Below, in pieces: positions 9,233 to 20,576 of a stretch of 64,000 nucleotides of DNA. The notes under the pieces were generated by a model. The model had not been told where the DNA came from, searched no databases, and saw only the letters and a list, made by a program, of their open reading frames with translations. How positions within the stretch are numbered: position 1 is the first letter of the stretch; every line of letters begins with the position of its first letter. The DNA comes from Aeromicrobium sp. PE09-221. GTDB taxonomy: Bacteria; Actinomycetota; Actinomycetes; Propionibacteriales; Nocardioidaceae. Location: NCBI RefSeq assembly GCF_002174305.1, contig NZ_MIJB01000019.1, positions 94,001 through 158,000 on the forward strand, written 5' to 3'. Position numbers and translations under genes: made by a program.

Positions 9233-9781
9233 TCAGTAGCGGTCGGCGAGCGGCTGGCCGCGTTCGATGACCGGGCGCGGGCGCCGGGTGCGGCGCAGCT
9301 GGGTGCTGCGCAGGACCGCGTAGGTCGTGGCGCCCTTCGTCTGGCCGGGCTCGAAGCGTTTCTTCAGCTCGCGCTTGAGCCCCACGACGAGCCAGATCTC
9401 GTCGAGCACCGTCGACAGGATCGTGATCGTCCACAGGAAGAAGACCACCGTGACCGCCGTCGGGTTCTGGATGAAGCTGAGGACCAGGATGACGACGAGG
9501 ATCGGCAGCATGTACTCGGCGACCGAGCGGCGCCGATCCACGTAATCGCGCACGAGCGCGCGGACGGGCCCACGGTCGCGTGCCGGCAGATAGGCGTCAT
9601 CGCCGCGTCCGTCGAGGGCGGCGATCTGCTTCTCGCGCAGCTTCGAGCGGCGCTCCCGCTCGCGGCGCATCTGCTCGCGACGGGTCAACGGACGCTTCAT
9701 GACCTGCTTGCGGGCAGCCTCGGCCTCTTTACGCGAACGGGTCGGTCGGCCCTTGCCTGGCTGCGGTGCGTCGTCGGTCAC
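9233..9781 (-). CDS. DUF3043 membrane protein
   Basis: 182 aa. The basic N-terminal half is rich in Arg and Lys (KGRPTRSRKEAEAARKQVMKRPLTRREQ) and is followed by the diagnostic DYLPARDRGPVRALVRDYVD-like segment. Two membrane helices follow (about 95-140), then a basic tail. This matches the actinobacterial DUF3043 family, of unknown function. GTG at 9781 is chosen because TAAGGT lies 7 nt upstream on the minus strand. It is divergent from the psp operon and ends in the locus B repeat field. Confidence 0.88.
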   Translation of the reverse strand: MTDDAPQPGKGRPTRSRKEAEAARKQVMKRPLTRREQMRRERERRSKLREKQIAALDGRGDDAYLPARDRGPVRALVRDYVDRRRSVAEYMLPILVVILVLSFIQNPTAVTVVFFLWTITILSTVLDEIWLVVGLKRELKKRFEPGQTKGATTYAVLRSTQLRRTRRPRPVIERGQPLADRY

Positions 9782-9788
9782 GCGCGAA

Positions 9789-9794
9789 ACCTTA
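9789..9794 (-). promoter_or_regulatory. -10 of leaderless DUF3043 promoter
   Basis: TAAGGT on the minus strand, 7 nt before GTG 9781; no ribosome site. Confidence 0.55.
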
Positions 9795-9859
9795 CCGGGC
9801 CGTGACAAGACCTCCGACAGCGCCGGCGATGGCGACACCCGGTCTTGGGCCGCACGCCC

Positions 9860-9865
9860 TAGGCT
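9860..9865 (+). promoter_or_regulatory. -10 of leaderless pspA promoter
   Basis: TAGGCT, 6 nt before ATG 9872; no ribosome site. Confidence 0.6.
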
Positions 9866-9871
9866 TGGCCC

Positions 9872-10588
9872 ATGGCAGGGGACGGCATTGGCGCACGGAT
9901 CGGCCGCTGGTGGCGGTCGCGTGCGGCCACGCGCGAGGTTGAGGATCCGGACCGGCTGCGCGGCAAGCTCGATGAGACCTATCGCGATCAGCTCGCGATG
10001 CTCACCACAGTGCGACGCGGCGTGGCCGATGTCCGCACCAGCCGTCGCCGTGTCGAGATGCAGATGGCGCGCCAGCGTGAGCAGGTCGAGTCCTTCGACG
10101 CGCAAGCTCGCGATGCGGTCAACCGCGGTGACGATGACGCGGCCCGCGAAGCTCTCGGACGCAAGGTCGTACTCGAGAAGGCGCTCGAGGAGCTCGCCGA
10201 GCGGCACCGTTCGCTCGCGGATGAGGAGGAGTCCCTCGAACGAGCCGCCGAGAAGGTGGAGCGCCAGATCGAGGACTTCCGGATGCGCAAGGACACGCTG
10301 ACCGCACGGTATTCCGCGGCCAGCGCCCGGGCGGAGATCAACGACGCCACCACCGGTATCGCCTCGGCCACCAGCCAGATCGGACAGGCGATGGACGAGG
10401 CCGAACGCCACACGCGGGAGCTGGAGGCCAATGCCGATGCCGTCGACGAGCTCGCCCGCGAGGGCGTGATCGCCCGAGCCGGCGAGGATCCCGATGAGGC
10501 TCTGCGGCGACAGATCGATGCCGCACTGGCCGAGACACAGATCGAGGAAAGCAAGGGAGACGATGGCCCGAACCAGATTTCGTCGTGA
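9872..10588 (+). CDS. pspA: PspA/IM30 (ESCRT-III-like) envelope-stress protein
   Basis: 238 aa, almost entirely charged coiled-coil helices (about 25-185), as in PspA/IM30/Vipp1. The N-terminal segment GARIGRWWRSRA could be the membrane-binding amphipathic helix. These proteins polymerise on damaged membranes. It is the first gene of a tight operon: htpX starts inside its last 26 bases and a PspAB-like gene follows, the typical actinobacterial arrangement. The small pspAA gene that often joins this operon is not present next to it. Confidence 0.9.
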   Translation: MAGDGIGARIGRWWRSRAATREVEDPDRLRGKLDETYRDQLAMLTTVRRGVADVRTSRRRVEMQMARQREQVESFDAQARDAVNRGDDDAAREALGRKVVLEKALEELAERHRSLADEEESLERAAEKVERQIEDFRMRKDTLTARYSAASARAEINDATTGIASATSQIGQAMDEAERHTRELEANADAVDELAREGVIARAGEDPDEALRRQIDAALAETQIEESKGDDGPNQISS

Positions 10589-11456
10589 CCGGGGACTGTC
10601 CTGGCGGATGGGCAGCGTGGGCCTCGGCCTCGGCGCGCTATACGTCGCCTTCGGCGTCGTTCTCATCTACTTCTCCGGCTCAGCGATCCTCGGTCTCCTC
10701 ATCGTCCTGGGGATGGCATGGGGTCAGTGGTTCTTCTCGGACTCCCTGGCGCTGAAGTCCATGGGGGCCAAGGTGGTGTCCCCGCAGCAGGCACCGGAAC
10801 TGCACGCCATGATCGACCGGCTGGTCGCGCTGGCCGATATGCCCAAGCCGCGAGTCGCGATCGCGCAGACCGATGTGCCGAACGCCTTCGCCACCGGTCG
10901 CACCCCCAATCACTCGGCGGTGTGTGTGACGACGGGCATCCTGAATCGTCTGGATGCCGACGAGCTCGAAGGCGTGCTGGCCCACGAGCTGGCGCACGTG
11001 GCCAATCGCGATGTCTCGGTCATGACCGTCGCCTCGTCCCTCGGCCTGCTGGCCGGTTTCATGACGCGCTGGGGCATGTTCCTCGGCGGAGGAGGTCGCA
11101 ACCGCAACAGCGGTCCGGCCTTCCTGGTGGTCTTCCTGGTCAGCATGGTCGTCTATTTCGTGAGCTTCCTGCTGACTCGCGCGCTTTCGCGGTACCGGGA
11201 GCTGAGTGCGGACCGGTCGGGTGCGTACCTCACCGGCCGTCCGTCGAAGCTGGCCTCCGCGCTGACCAAGATCTCCGGTGACATGGCACGGATCCCCACC
11301 AAGGATCTGCGCGAGGTGGAGAGCATGAACGCCTTCTTCATCGCTCCGGCACTCAATCGTCAGTCGATCGAGGCGGTCATGTCGACCCACCCGCCGCTGG
11401 ACCGCCGGCTCGCGCAGCTCGCCCAGATCAGCGCCGACCTCTCCGAACGGGGTTGA
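10563..11456 (+). CDS. htpX: membrane-bound zinc metalloprotease HtpX
   Basis: 297 aa. The M48 motif HELAHVANRD (H-E-x-x-H) supplies the zinc ligands and catalytic glutamate. Membrane helices lie near 15-55 and 150-205. The family function is quality control of misfolded inner-membrane proteins, fitting its place between PspA and PspAB. ATG at 10563 (MARTRFRRDRG) is preceded by AAGGGAG and overlaps pspA by 26 nt. Further upstream in-frame starts lie deep inside pspA and are not needed. Confidence 0.94.
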   Translation: MARTRFRRDRGLSWRMGSVGLGLGALYVAFGVVLIYFSGSAILGLLIVLGMAWGQWFFSDSLALKSMGAKVVSPQQAPELHAMIDRLVALADMPKPRVAIAQTDVPNAFATGRTPNHSAVCVTTGILNRLDADELEGVLAHELAHVANRDVSVMTVASSLGLLAGFMTRWGMFLGGGGRNRNSGPAFLVVFLVSMVVYFVSFLLTRALSRYRELSADRSGAYLTGRPSKLASALTKISGDMARIPTKDLREVESMNAFFIAPALNRQSIEAVMSTHPPLDRRLAQLAQISADLSERG

Positions 11457-11457
11457 C

Positions 11458-13342
<1,885 letters not shown>

Positions 13343-13348
13343 GGCCGG

Positions 13349-14467
13349 ATGCGGGTTCTGGTAGCGACCGACAAGTTCGCCGGCACGCTGAGCGCGGCCG
13401 AGGCGGGCCGTGCGATCGCCGAGGGCTGGCGGCGCACGTCGCCCGCCGATACGGTGACGGTCGCCGCGATGGCCGACGGTGGCGTGGGATTCGTCGATGT
13501 GCTGTCCGCCGCGGGGGTCGGCCGGCTGCAGGCGGTGATCGTCCGCGGTCCGCTCGGCGATCCGGTGCCCGCCGCGCTCCTGCTCGACGGGGCCACCGCC
13601 TATGTCGAGTCGGCCCAGGCCTGTGGACTGCATCTGCTCCCAGAGGACGGGCGTTCGCCGTGGACGGCCAGCACTTTCGGGGTGGGCCAGCTGATCGCCG
13701 CGGCCATCGACGCCGGGGCACGGCGGGTGGTCGTCGGTCTCGGTGGAAGCGCCACCGCTGACGGGGGAGCAGGGCTCCTCGCGGCACTCGGCGCGATCGC
13801 CGATGCGCGCTTGGACGCCGGACCGCGGGGGCTGGAGGGCATCACCTCGGTCGGCCTCGACGCGGTGCGAGAGCGGATGAGCGGTGTCGAGCTCATCGCC
13901 GCCGCTGATGTGCAGACGCCGTTGCTCGGCATGTTCGGCGCGACCAAGATGTTCGGACCGCAGAAGGGTCTGAGCGATGAGGACATCCTGGCCGTCGACC
14001 GGACCCTGGACCGCTATGTCGATGCCGTGTGCGGAGCCACTCCGGCCGAGCGCCGAGTCGCCGACGAGCCGGGGGCGGGAGCGGCCGGCGGCCTCGGTTT
14101 CGCGCTATTGGTGCTAGGGGCATCGGTCCGGTCGGGTATCGGGCTGGTCGCCGATGTGGTGGGCCTGGCGGACGCGGCCGCGACTCACGATCTGGTGATC
14201 ACGGGGGAGGGAGCCTTCGATTACTCCTCTCGCGCCGGGAAGGTCGTCCACGGCGTCGCCCAGATCGCCCAGGCCTCGGCTCGGCCCTGTCTGGTGCTGG
14301 CCGGGCGCGTCGACGTCGGGTCGCGGGAGATGCGGGCCTTGGGGGTCGAGTCGGCCTACGCGATGGTCGACTACGCCGGTGAAGAGGCGGCGCTGGCGGC
14401 ACCGGTCGAGCAGTTGTCCGCGCTGGCCGAACGCGTCGCGCGGACCTGGTCGGCCCGGTGGAAGTGA
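13349..14467 (+). CDS. glxK: glycerate kinase, type 1 (GlxK/GarK family)
   Basis: 372 aa. The family start VLVATDKFAGTLSAAEAGRAIAEGW is followed by MADGGVGFVDVL, then VVGLGGSATADGGAGLLAALG and ITGEGAFDYSSRAGKVV in the C-terminal nucleotide region. It phosphorylates D-glycerate, feeding glycolysis. It starts 6 bp after the aminotransferase stop and is probably in the same transcript. The position next to an erpA-like gene is shared with mycobacteria (Rv2205c-Rv2204c). Confidence 0.93.
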   Translation: MRVLVATDKFAGTLSAAEAGRAIAEGWRRTSPADTVTVAAMADGGVGFVDVLSAAGVGRLQAVIVRGPLGDPVPAALLLDGATAYVESAQACGLHLLPEDGRSPWTASTFGVGQLIAAAIDAGARRVVVGLGGSATADGGAGLLAALGAIADARLDAGPRGLEGITSVGLDAVRERMSGVELIAAADVQTPLLGMFGATKMFGPQKGLSDEDILAVDRTLDRYVDAVCGATPAERRVADEPGAGAAGGLGFALLVLGASVRSGIGLVADVVGLADAAATHDLVITGEGAFDYSSRAGKVVHGVAQIAQASARPCLVLAGRVDVGSREMRALGVESAYAMVDYAGEEAALAAPVEQLSALAERVARTWSARWK

Positions 14468-14566
14468 CCGCACATCGAATTCGTCGCCAGTGGCGCGTAC
14501 GATGAGGAATGGAATCGTGAGCGAGTGCGTTGACCTCGACACCAGCAGTCCACGGTAGGAGCAGAG

Positions 14567-14932
14567 ATGACCACGACCGACCAGACCCCGGCCACCGAGA
14601 CCTCGGCCGACGGGATCACCTTGACCTCCGGAGCGGCGTCGAAGGTCAAGAGCCTGCTCGATCAGGAGGGCCGCGACGACCTCTCTCTGCGGATCGCCGT
14701 GCAGCCCGGTGGTTGTTCGGGTCTGCGCTATCAGCTGTTCTTCGATGAGCGCTCGCTGGACGGCGACGAGATCCGCGAGTTCGACGGCGTCCACGTCGTC
14801 GTCGACCGGATGAGCCTGCCGTACCTGCACGGCGCCACCATCGACTTCGTCGACACCATCGAGAAGCAGGGCTTCACGATCGATAACCCCATGGCCACGG
14901 GCTCGTGCGCCTGCGGGGACTCCTTCCACTGA
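14567..14932 (+). CDS. erpA: iron-sulfur cluster insertion protein (HesB/ErpA type)
   Basis: 121 aa. The three conserved cysteines of A-type Fe-S carriers are present: GGCSGLRYQ, then the C-terminal GSCACGDSF. It passes Fe-S clusters to apo-enzymes. The start is ATG 14567 with a GTAGGAG ribosome site. A -10-like TACGAT lies about 65 bp upstream. Its location before respiratory genes fits a need for Fe-S maturation of the Rieske protein and others. A strong hairpin follows the stop. Confidence 0.93.
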   Translation: MTTTDQTPATETSADGITLTSGAASKVKSLLDQEGRDDLSLRIAVQPGGCSGLRYQLFFDERSLDGDEIREFDGVHVVVDRMSLPYLHGATIDFVDTIEKQGFTIDNPMATGSCACGDSFH

Positions 14933-14942
14933 GTCTCCCCTG

Positions 14943-14985
14943 ACGAACGGCGCCCCTCGCGATCATCGCGAGGGGCGCCGTTCGT
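14943..14985 (+). terminator. strong hairpin after erpA
   Basis: A near-perfect inverted repeat with a ~19-21-bp stem (ACGAACGGCGCCCCTCGCG and its complement) sits around a tiny loop. It is placed 10 bp after the erpA stop. There is no long T-tract, as is common in actinobacteria. Confidence 0.85.
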
Positions 14986-15057
14986 TGCGGGTGGGCATAA
15001 CACAGGGCCGTGGCGGTCTGAAGGGGCCGGGGCAGTGGCGAACGCCGGCATCGAACG

Positions 15058-15063
15058 TATGCT
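15058..15063 (+). promoter_or_regulatory. -10 of leaderless adoK promoter
   Basis: TATGCT, 6 nt before GTG 15070. Confidence 0.6.
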
Positions 15064-15069
15064 GGTTCG

Positions 15070-16062
15070 GTGCATCTTGCGATTGCCGGGTCGGTCGCCA
15101 CCGACCACCTCCAGACGTTCTCAGGCCGCTTCTCGGACTCCCTCGTCCCCGATCAGCTCGACAAGATCTCCGTGTCGTTCCTGGTCGAGGACCTCGACGT
15201 CCGGCGAGGAGGCTGCGCCGCCAATATCAGCTTCGGGCTCGCCCAACTGGGACACCGGCCGCTCCTCGTCGCGGCCGTGGGCCAGGACTTCGTCGCCCAG
15301 GGCTATGAGAAGTGGCTCGACAGCGCGGGCGTCGACTGCTCCCGCCTGCGCATCTCGGACACACGGCACACCGCCCTGTGCACCATCACGACCGATGACG
15401 CCCATGCGCAGATCGTGACCTTCTATCCCGGGGCGATGGCCGAGGCCCGCGAGATCGACATCGCCTCGCTGCACGCCGAGCGTCCGATCGACCTGCTGCT
15501 CGTGGGTCCGGATGACCCGACCGGCATGTTGCGTCACACCCACACGGCGCGTGAGCTGAGTATCCCCTTCGCGGCCGACCCCTCCCAGCAGCTGGCCTGG
15601 GCCGATGGCGAGCTCATCGCCGATCTGATCGACGGCGCCGCCTATCTCTTCTGCAATGAGTACGAGGCCGCGCTGATCGAGAAGAAGACCGGCTGGAGCG
15701 ATGACGACCTGCGCCGGCACGTGGGCACCCGCGTGGTGACCCACGGCAAGGACGGCGCGGTGGTCCACACGGCCGAGGGCGAGCTCATCGAGGTCTCCGC
15801 CATCGAGGGCATCACGGCCGTCGACCCGACCGGCGTGGGCGACAGCTTCCGGGCAGGCTACCTCGCCGGTGTCGCCGCCGGTCTTTCCGCCGAGCGCAGT
15901 GTGCAGGTGGGGTGCACCATCGCGGCCTGCGTCGTCGAGACGATCGGCACCCAGGAGTACACGGTCGATGCCGACACCTTCTTGCGACGCCTGGGGCAGC
16001 AGTACGGGGATGAGGCTCGTGCCGAGATTCACAAGGCGCTGTCACTCGGCGGCGTAGCATGA
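15070..16062 (+). CDS. adoK: adenosine kinase-type PfkB sugar kinase
   Basis: 330 aa. The PfkB signatures are GGCAANISFGLAQLG (substrate loop) and AVDPTGVGDSFRAGYLAG (anion hole with catalytic Asp). Length and N-terminus (LAIAGSVATDHLQTF) resemble the mycobacterial adenosine kinase Rv2202c, which also lies just upstream of ctaC. The expected reaction is adenosine + ATP to AMP. GTG 15070 follows TATGCT by 6 nt. The specificity among PfkB kinases is inferred from resemblance and position. Confidence 0.87.
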   Translation: MHLAIAGSVATDHLQTFSGRFSDSLVPDQLDKISVSFLVEDLDVRRGGCAANISFGLAQLGHRPLLVAAVGQDFVAQGYEKWLDSAGVDCSRLRISDTRHTALCTITTDDAHAQIVTFYPGAMAEAREIDIASLHAERPIDLLLVGPDDPTGMLRHTHTARELSIPFAADPSQQLAWADGELIADLIDGAAYLFCNEYEAALIEKKTGWSDDDLRRHVGTRVVTHGKDGAVVHTAEGELIEVSAIEGITAVDPTGVGDSFRAGYLAGVAAGLSAERSVQVGCTIAACVVETIGTQEYTVDADTFLRRLGQQYGDEARAEIHKALSLGGVA

Positions 16063-16168
16063 CGGGGGAGCGACCAACACAGGCTGACCTGAGCGTCGTC
16101 TCGGCAGCGGCCTGCGTTAAGGTCAGGGTGACATCCAGGTGATGGTCCAGGTTTCAGAAAGGCGCCCC

Positions 16169-17011
16169 GTGGGTCGGAAGAAGTTGGCGGCGGTCATCGC
16201 CGCAGCCGCGCTGCTACTCAGCGGCTGTTCCCCTGTAGACGAGTCCGAGTTGAAGCGCCTCGCGCTGCCCATCGCGGGCTCGGACCGGTCCGAGCCGATG
16301 TGGCACCTGTGGCTCGGCACGTGGATCGCGGTCCTCGTCGTCTTCGTGCTGGTCTTCGCGCTCATCATGTACGCGCCGATCCGGTACCGCCGCCGTGCGG
16401 GCCAGACCGATGCGCCCTCGCAGATCCGCTACAACCTGCCGATCGAGGCGCTCTACACGATCGCCCCGCTCGTGGTCGTGGCGGCCTTCTTCTTCCATAC
16501 GGTGCAGGCGCAGAACTCGATGCTCGACGACTCCGAGACCCCCGATCACACGATCGAGGTCGTCGGCAGCAAGTGGCAGTGGACGTTCAACTACCTGGAC
16601 TCCGAGGCCACGGGCGGTGAGCCCGTCTACGACCAGGGCGACACCGAGAACCTGCCGGATCTGTACCTGCCGGTCGACGAGACGGTCGAGTTCCAGCTGT
16701 TCTCGCCCGATGTGATCCACTCCTTCTGGATCCCCGAGTTCTACTTCAAGATGGACGTCATCCCCGGCGAGGGACCGCAGGACAACCGCTTCCAGATGAC
16801 CCCGACGCGTGAGGGCACCTTCACCGGGCGCTGCGCCGAGCTGTGCGGCGTCTACCACACGCGGATGCTGTTCAACGTCCACGTCGTCTCGCGCGCCGAG
16901 TACGACGCTCACCTCGAGGAGCTCCAGCAGGAGGGCCAGATCGGCCGTCCACAGGGAGCCTCCGATTCGACCACCGTCACCGGCCTCGGTGACAACGGAG
17001 GAGAGGGCTGA
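16169..17011 (+). CDS. ctaC: cytochrome c oxidase subunit II
   Basis: About 280 aa. It has a lipoprotein-type signal (LLLSGC), two membrane helices (about residues 45-70 and 90-115), and a periplasmic cupredoxin domain with the CuA ligands: H in VIHSFW and [12 protein letters not shown]. It accepts electrons from cytochrome c and passes them to subunit I. GTG 16169 is preferred (VGRKKLAAV) because AGAAAGG lies 6 nt upstream and gives a normal signal peptide. GTG 16139 or ATG 16142 in the same frame are alternatives. The stop overlaps the ctaD ATG. Confidence 0.95.
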   Translation: MGRKKLAAVIAAAALLLSGCSPVDESELKRLALPIAGSDRSEPMWHLWLGTWIAVLVVFVLVFALIMYAPIRYRRRAGQTDAPSQIRYNLPIEALYTIAPLVVVAAFFFHTVQAQNSMLDDSETPDHTIEVVGSKWQWTFNYLDSEATGGEPVYDQGDTENLPDLYLPVDETVEFQLFSPDVIHSFWIPEFYFKMDVIPGEGPQDNRFQMTPTREGTFTGRCAELCGVYHTRMLFNVHVVSRAEYDAHLEELQQEGQIGRPQGASDSTTVTGLGDNGGEG

Positions 17012-18768
17012 TGGCCACCACCGCAGCGTTCGACGAGGGCGGAGCCCACGCCACGTCGGTCCGCACTCAGCGTGAGCGGAGCATGGGTCAGAAGATCGCC
17101 ACGATCTTGACCACGACCGATCACAAGTTGATCGGCAAGATGTATCTCGTCACATCGTTCGCGTTCTTCCTGATCGGCGGTGTGATGGCGCTGATCATGC
17201 GCGCCGAGCTCGCCCGTCCGGGCACGCAGGTCGTCGGCGATGAGACCTTCAACCAGCTCTTCACGATGCATGGCACCGTGATGCTGCTGATGTTCGCGAC
17301 CCCGCTGTTCTTCGGCTTCTCGAATCTCGTGGTCCCGATCATGATCGGCGCGCCGGACGTCGCCTTCCCGCGGTTGAACATGTTCAGCTACTGGATGTAC
17401 CTGTTCGGCAGCCTCATCGCCGTCTCGGGCTTCCTGGTCCCCGGCGGTGCCGCGAGCTTCGGCTGGTTCGCCTATATGCCGCTCAGCGACTCGATCAACT
17501 CGCCCGGCATGGGCGGCGATCTGTGGGTCATGGGCCTCTACATGTCGGGACTCGGCACGATCCTCGGCGGCGTCAACTTCATCACCACGATCTTCACGAT
17601 GCGCGCCCCCGGCATGACGATGTTCCGCATGCCGATCATGGTCTGGAACTCGTTGGTCACCAGCCTGCTGGTCATCATCGTGTTCCCGGTCTTCGGTGCC
17701 GCGCTGCTGGCTGTGGCAGCCGACCGAATGCTCGGAGCCCACGTCTTCGATGCCGCGACCGGCGGGCCAATATTGTATCAACACTTATTCTGGTTCTTCG
17801 GGCACCCAGAGGTGTATATCATCGCGTTGCCCTTCTTCGGCATCGTCACCGAAGTCCTCTCGGTGTTCAGCCGCAAGCCGGTCTTCGGCTATGTCGGCCT
17901 GGTCTTCGCGACCCTCGCGATCGCGGCGCTCTCGGCTGCGGTGTGGGCACACCACATGTTCGTCACCGGCGCGGTGAACCTCGCCTTCTTCTCGTTCATG
18001 ACGCTGTTGATCGGCGTGCCGACCGGTGTGAAGTTCTTCAACTGGATCGGCACGATGTGGGGCGGGTCCGTCACCTTCGACTCGCCGATGATGTTCGCCC
18101 TCGGCTTCCTGACCACCTTCCTCTTCGGCGGTCTGACGGGCATCATCCTGGCCTCGCCGGCACTGGACTTCCACCTCTCGGACAGCTACTTCGTGGTCGC
18201 GCACTTCCACTACGTGGTGTTCGGCACGGTGGTCTTCGCGATGTTCGCCGGGTTCTACTACTGGTGGCCCAAGATGACCGGGCGGATGCTCGACGAGAAG
18301 CTGGGCAAGATCCACTTCTGGCTGCTCTTCATCGGCTTCCATCTGACCTTCCTGGTCCAGCACTGGCTGGGTGTGGCGGGCATGCCGCGTCGTTACGCGG
18401 ACTATGGGCCGAATGACGGCTTCACGACCCTCAACGAGATCTCCACGATCGGTGCCTTCCTGCTCGGCGCCTCGACGATCCCGTTCTTGTACAACGTCTG
18501 GAAGTCGCGCAAGGCCCCGCTCGTCGGCCTCGACGACCCGTGGGGCTGGGGCCGCACGCTGGAATGGGCGACGTCGTCCCCGCCGCCGCGGCACAATTTC
18601 ACCCGTCTGCCGCGTATCCGCTCCGAAAGCCCGGCCTTCGATCTGCATCACCCCGAGCTCGCGGCCCTGGAGTTGAAGCAGAACCCTGATGAGAAGTCCG
18701 CGCTCGCCGATGCGCCGAATGTGGACAATCGCGAAGAGGCCCTCGGGCATCGCAAGGATGGTGAGTGA
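17011..18768 (+). CDS. ctaD: cytochrome c oxidase subunit I (aa3 type)
   Basis: 585 aa and twelve hydrophobic helices. [12 protein letters not shown] leads the N-terminus, and [10 protein letters not shown] and HFHYVVFG supply haem and CuB histidines. [11 protein letters not shown] carries the cross-linked His-Tyr pair (H265, Y269). It reduces O2 to water while pumping protons. The start codon overlaps the ctaC stop (TGATG). Codons 253-259 (CCA ATA TTG TAT CAA CAC TTA) are a patch of rare AT-ending codons in an otherwise GC3-rich gene, just before the active-site motif. ctaF follows after 3 bp. Confidence 0.97.
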   Translation: MATTAAFDEGGAHATSVRTQRERSMGQKIATILTTTDHKLIGKMYLVTSFAFFLIGGVMALIMRAELARPGTQVVGDETFNQLFTMHGTVMLLMFATPLFFGFSNLVVPIMIGAPDVAFPRLNMFSYWMYLFGSLIAVSGFLVPGGAASFGWFAYMPLSDSINSPGMGGDLWVMGLYMSGLGTILGGVNFITTIFTMRAPGMTMFRMPIMVWNSLVTSLLVIIVFPVFGAALLAVAADRMLGAHVFDAATGGPILYQHLFWFFGHPEVYIIALPFFGIVTEVLSVFSRKPVFGYVGLVFATLAIAALSAAVWAHHMFVTGAVNLAFFSFMTLLIGVPTGVKFFNWIGTMWGGSVTFDSPMMFALGFLTTFLFGGLTGIILASPALDFHLSDSYFVVAHFHYVVFGTVVFAMFAGFYYWWPKMTGRMLDEKLGKIHFWLLFIGFHLTFLVQHWLGVAGMPRRYADYGPNDGFTTLNEISTIGAFLLGASTIPFLYNVWKSRKAPLVGLDDPWGWGRTLEWATSSPPPRHNFTRLPRIRSESPAFDLHHPELAALELKQNPDEKSALADAPNVDNREEALGHRKDGE

Positions 18769-18771
18769 TCG

Positions 18772-19167
18772 ATGAAGGCCGAATTCTGGATGATGCTCGG
18801 CGTGGGCGTCTTCTTCGTCTTCGTCACGCCGGTCTACTGGGTGCTCTCGGGCGACCCGACGGGCACCACGGCCCTCGTCATGACGCTGCTGCTGTGCTTC
18901 ATGCTGGCCCTGTATCTCGGGTTCGTCGCTCAGCAGGTCAATCCGCGTCCGGAGGACCGCAAGGACGGCGACATCATCGACGGTGCCGGTGAGCTGGGAT
19001 TCTTCCCGCCCTTCAGCTGGTGGCCGCTGTGGTGCGCGCTGGTCTTCGGCGTGCTGATGCTGGGCATCGTGGTGGGCTGGTGGCTCTTCCTGTTGGCACT
19101 GCCGTTCGGCGCGATCGTCGTCGTGGGCTGGGTCTTCGAGTACTACCGCGGCGTTCACGCACACTGA
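18772..19167 (+). CDS. ctaF: cytochrome c oxidase subunit IV (actinobacterial)
   Basis: 131 aa with four hydrophobic helices: about 5-25, 35-55, 85-105 and 110-125. MKAEFWMMLGVGVFFVFVTPVYW and the FFPPFSWWPLW segment are typical of the actinobacterial cytochrome c oxidase subunit 4 family. It is an accessory subunit of the bc1-aa3 supercomplex. It lies 3 bp after ctaD and is the last gene of the ctaCDF operon. Confidence 0.93.
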   Translation: MKAEFWMMLGVGVFFVFVTPVYWVLSGDPTGTTALVMTLLLCFMLALYLGFVAQQVNPRPEDRKDGDIIDGAGELGFFPPFSWWPLWCALVFGVLMLGIVVGWWLFLLALPFGAIVVVGWVFEYYRGVHAH

Positions 19168-19193
19168 GTGCTACGACCTGAGATCACCGTGAC

Positions 19194-19199
19194 TAGAAT
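19194..19199 (+). promoter_or_regulatory. -10 of leaderless L,D-transpeptidase promoter
   Basis: TAGAAT, 6 nt before GTG 19206. Confidence 0.6.
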
Positions 19200-19205
19200 G
19201 TCACG

Positions 19206-20375
19206 GTGATCTCGTCATTTTCGCGCATCATCGTCGCCCTGATCGCGGCGATCGTGTTGGTGGGCTGCAGCGACAGCGGTTCCTCTGCCCCCGAGCCCAC
19301 GGCCAGCCCCGAGCCGGCGCTCGCCGCCAATATCGCCGATGGGCAGACCGATGTGCCGGTGGAGACGATCCTCACGGTCGACGTCGAGGATGGGGAGCTC
19401 GGCGAGGTGGTGGTCCGTGGCCCCGAGGACGACACCGTCATCGACGGCACCATCGACGGGACGCAGTGGACGGCGGCCGAACGTCTGGAGCCGGGTGTCG
19501 CCTACACCGTTCAGGCGACCGCGACGGGCGCGGACGGCCAGCAGAGCCGACTGGAGTCCAGCTTCACCAGCCAAGCGCTGAGCCTCGACGAGCAGACCTA
19601 TCCCTCCGTCGCACCCTTGCAGGGTGAGACCGTCGGCGTCGGTATGCCCGTCATCGTGAACTTCGATCTGCCGGTGGAGGATCAGGCCACCTTCGAGCAG
19701 CACATGGCCGTGACCTCCGAGCCTCAGGTCGAGGGCGCGTGGAACTGGATCAGCGACCGGGTGGTGCACTGGCGCCCGAAGGAATACTGGCCCGCGGGCA
19801 CCAAGGTCCACGTTGATCTGCAGCTGAACAGCCTGCCGGCCGGTCAGGGCATCTACGGCCAGCAGGATCAGGTCGTGGACTTCGAGGTCGGTTCGTCGGT
19901 GATCTCCACGGTCGACGTGAACGCCCACACGCTCACGGTCGATATCGACGGCCAGACGGCCCGGACCATCCCGGTCTCCAGCGGCGCGCCTCAGTGGGCC
20001 AGTCGGGAGGGCACCAAGATCATCATGGAGAAGTTCGACACGGTCGACATGGACGCTGCGACGACCGGGGTGGATTCGTCCGATCCGAACTACTACAACA
20101 TGAAGGGCGTCAAGTGGGCCATGCGGCTCACGAACTCCGGTGAGTTCATCCACGCGGCGCCCTGGTCCGCCGGTTCCCATGGTCGCGCGAATGTCAGTCA
20201 CGGGTGCGTCGGCATGGGCACTGAGGACGCCGCTTGGCTCTACCAGAACTCCAAGCGCGGTGACGTGGTCAACTTCGTCGGCAGCACCCGGGCCCTCGAG
20301 CCGCAGAACGGCTGGACGGACTGGAATGTCGATTGGGAGACCTGGCGGTCCGGCTCCGCGCTCGCCGGAGCCTAG
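19206..20375 (+). CDS. L,D-transpeptidase lipoprotein (LdtMt2-like)
   Basis: 389 aa. The signal peptide carries the lipobox IVLVGCSDSG (lipidated Cys near residue 21). Two Ig-like beta domains (about 45-250) are followed by a YkuD catalytic domain with HAAPWSAGSHGRANVSHGCVGM, where the Cys of SHGC is the nucleophile. It forms 3-3 cross-links in peptidoglycan outside the membrane. GTG 19206 has TAGAAT 6 nt before it. The 200-bp gap downstream holds only the MerR promoter. Confidence 0.93.
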   Translation: MISSFSRIIVALIAAIVLVGCSDSGSSAPEPTASPEPALAANIADGQTDVPVETILTVDVEDGELGEVVVRGPEDDTVIDGTIDGTQWTAAERLEPGVAYTVQATATGADGQQSRLESSFTSQALSLDEQTYPSVAPLQGETVGVGMPVIVNFDLPVEDQATFEQHMAVTSEPQVEGAWNWISDRVVHWRPKEYWPAGTKVHVDLQLNSLPAGQGIYGQQDQVVDFEVGSSVISTVDVNAHTLTVDIDGQTARTIPVSSGAPQWASREGTKIIMEKFDTVDMDAATTGVDSSDPNYYNMKGVKWAMRLTNSGEFIHAAPWSAGSHGRANVSHGCVGMGTEDAAWLYQNSKRGDVVNFVGSTRALEPQNGWTDWNVDWETWRSGSALAGA

Positions 20376-20504
20376 GCCGTGTTGGGGGATGGCGAGGCAT
20401 CCCGTGGATGCGGCGCTCGCAACGGTCCTGGACTACCAGACACGGCCTCGTCGCGCCGCCCGGCCGTGGCCGTCTCGGATCGCACGAGGGTTCTCCACCG
20501 GGAC

Positions 20505-20535
20505 TTGAAACTGACGTAGCGTCAGGGTCTAGCGT
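20505..20535 (+). promoter_or_regulatory. MerR-type promoter with 19-bp spacer and operator
   Basis: TTGAAA (-35, 20505-20510) and TAGCGT (-10, 20530-20535) are 19 bp apart. The spacer contains the palindrome CTGACGTAGCGTCAG (20511-20525). This geometry is that of promoters activated by MerR-family regulators, pointing to autoregulation of the downstream gene. Confidence 0.8.
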
Positions 20536-20576
20536 CGATCTCGTCGCGCCGGCCGGTGCGGCCCAGGAGGACGAGC

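Noticed and set aside
20376..20500. Long-range inverted repeat GGCCGTGT / ACACGGCC as terminator
   Set aside because: Arms are about 57 nt apart with no T-tract; too weak to call.
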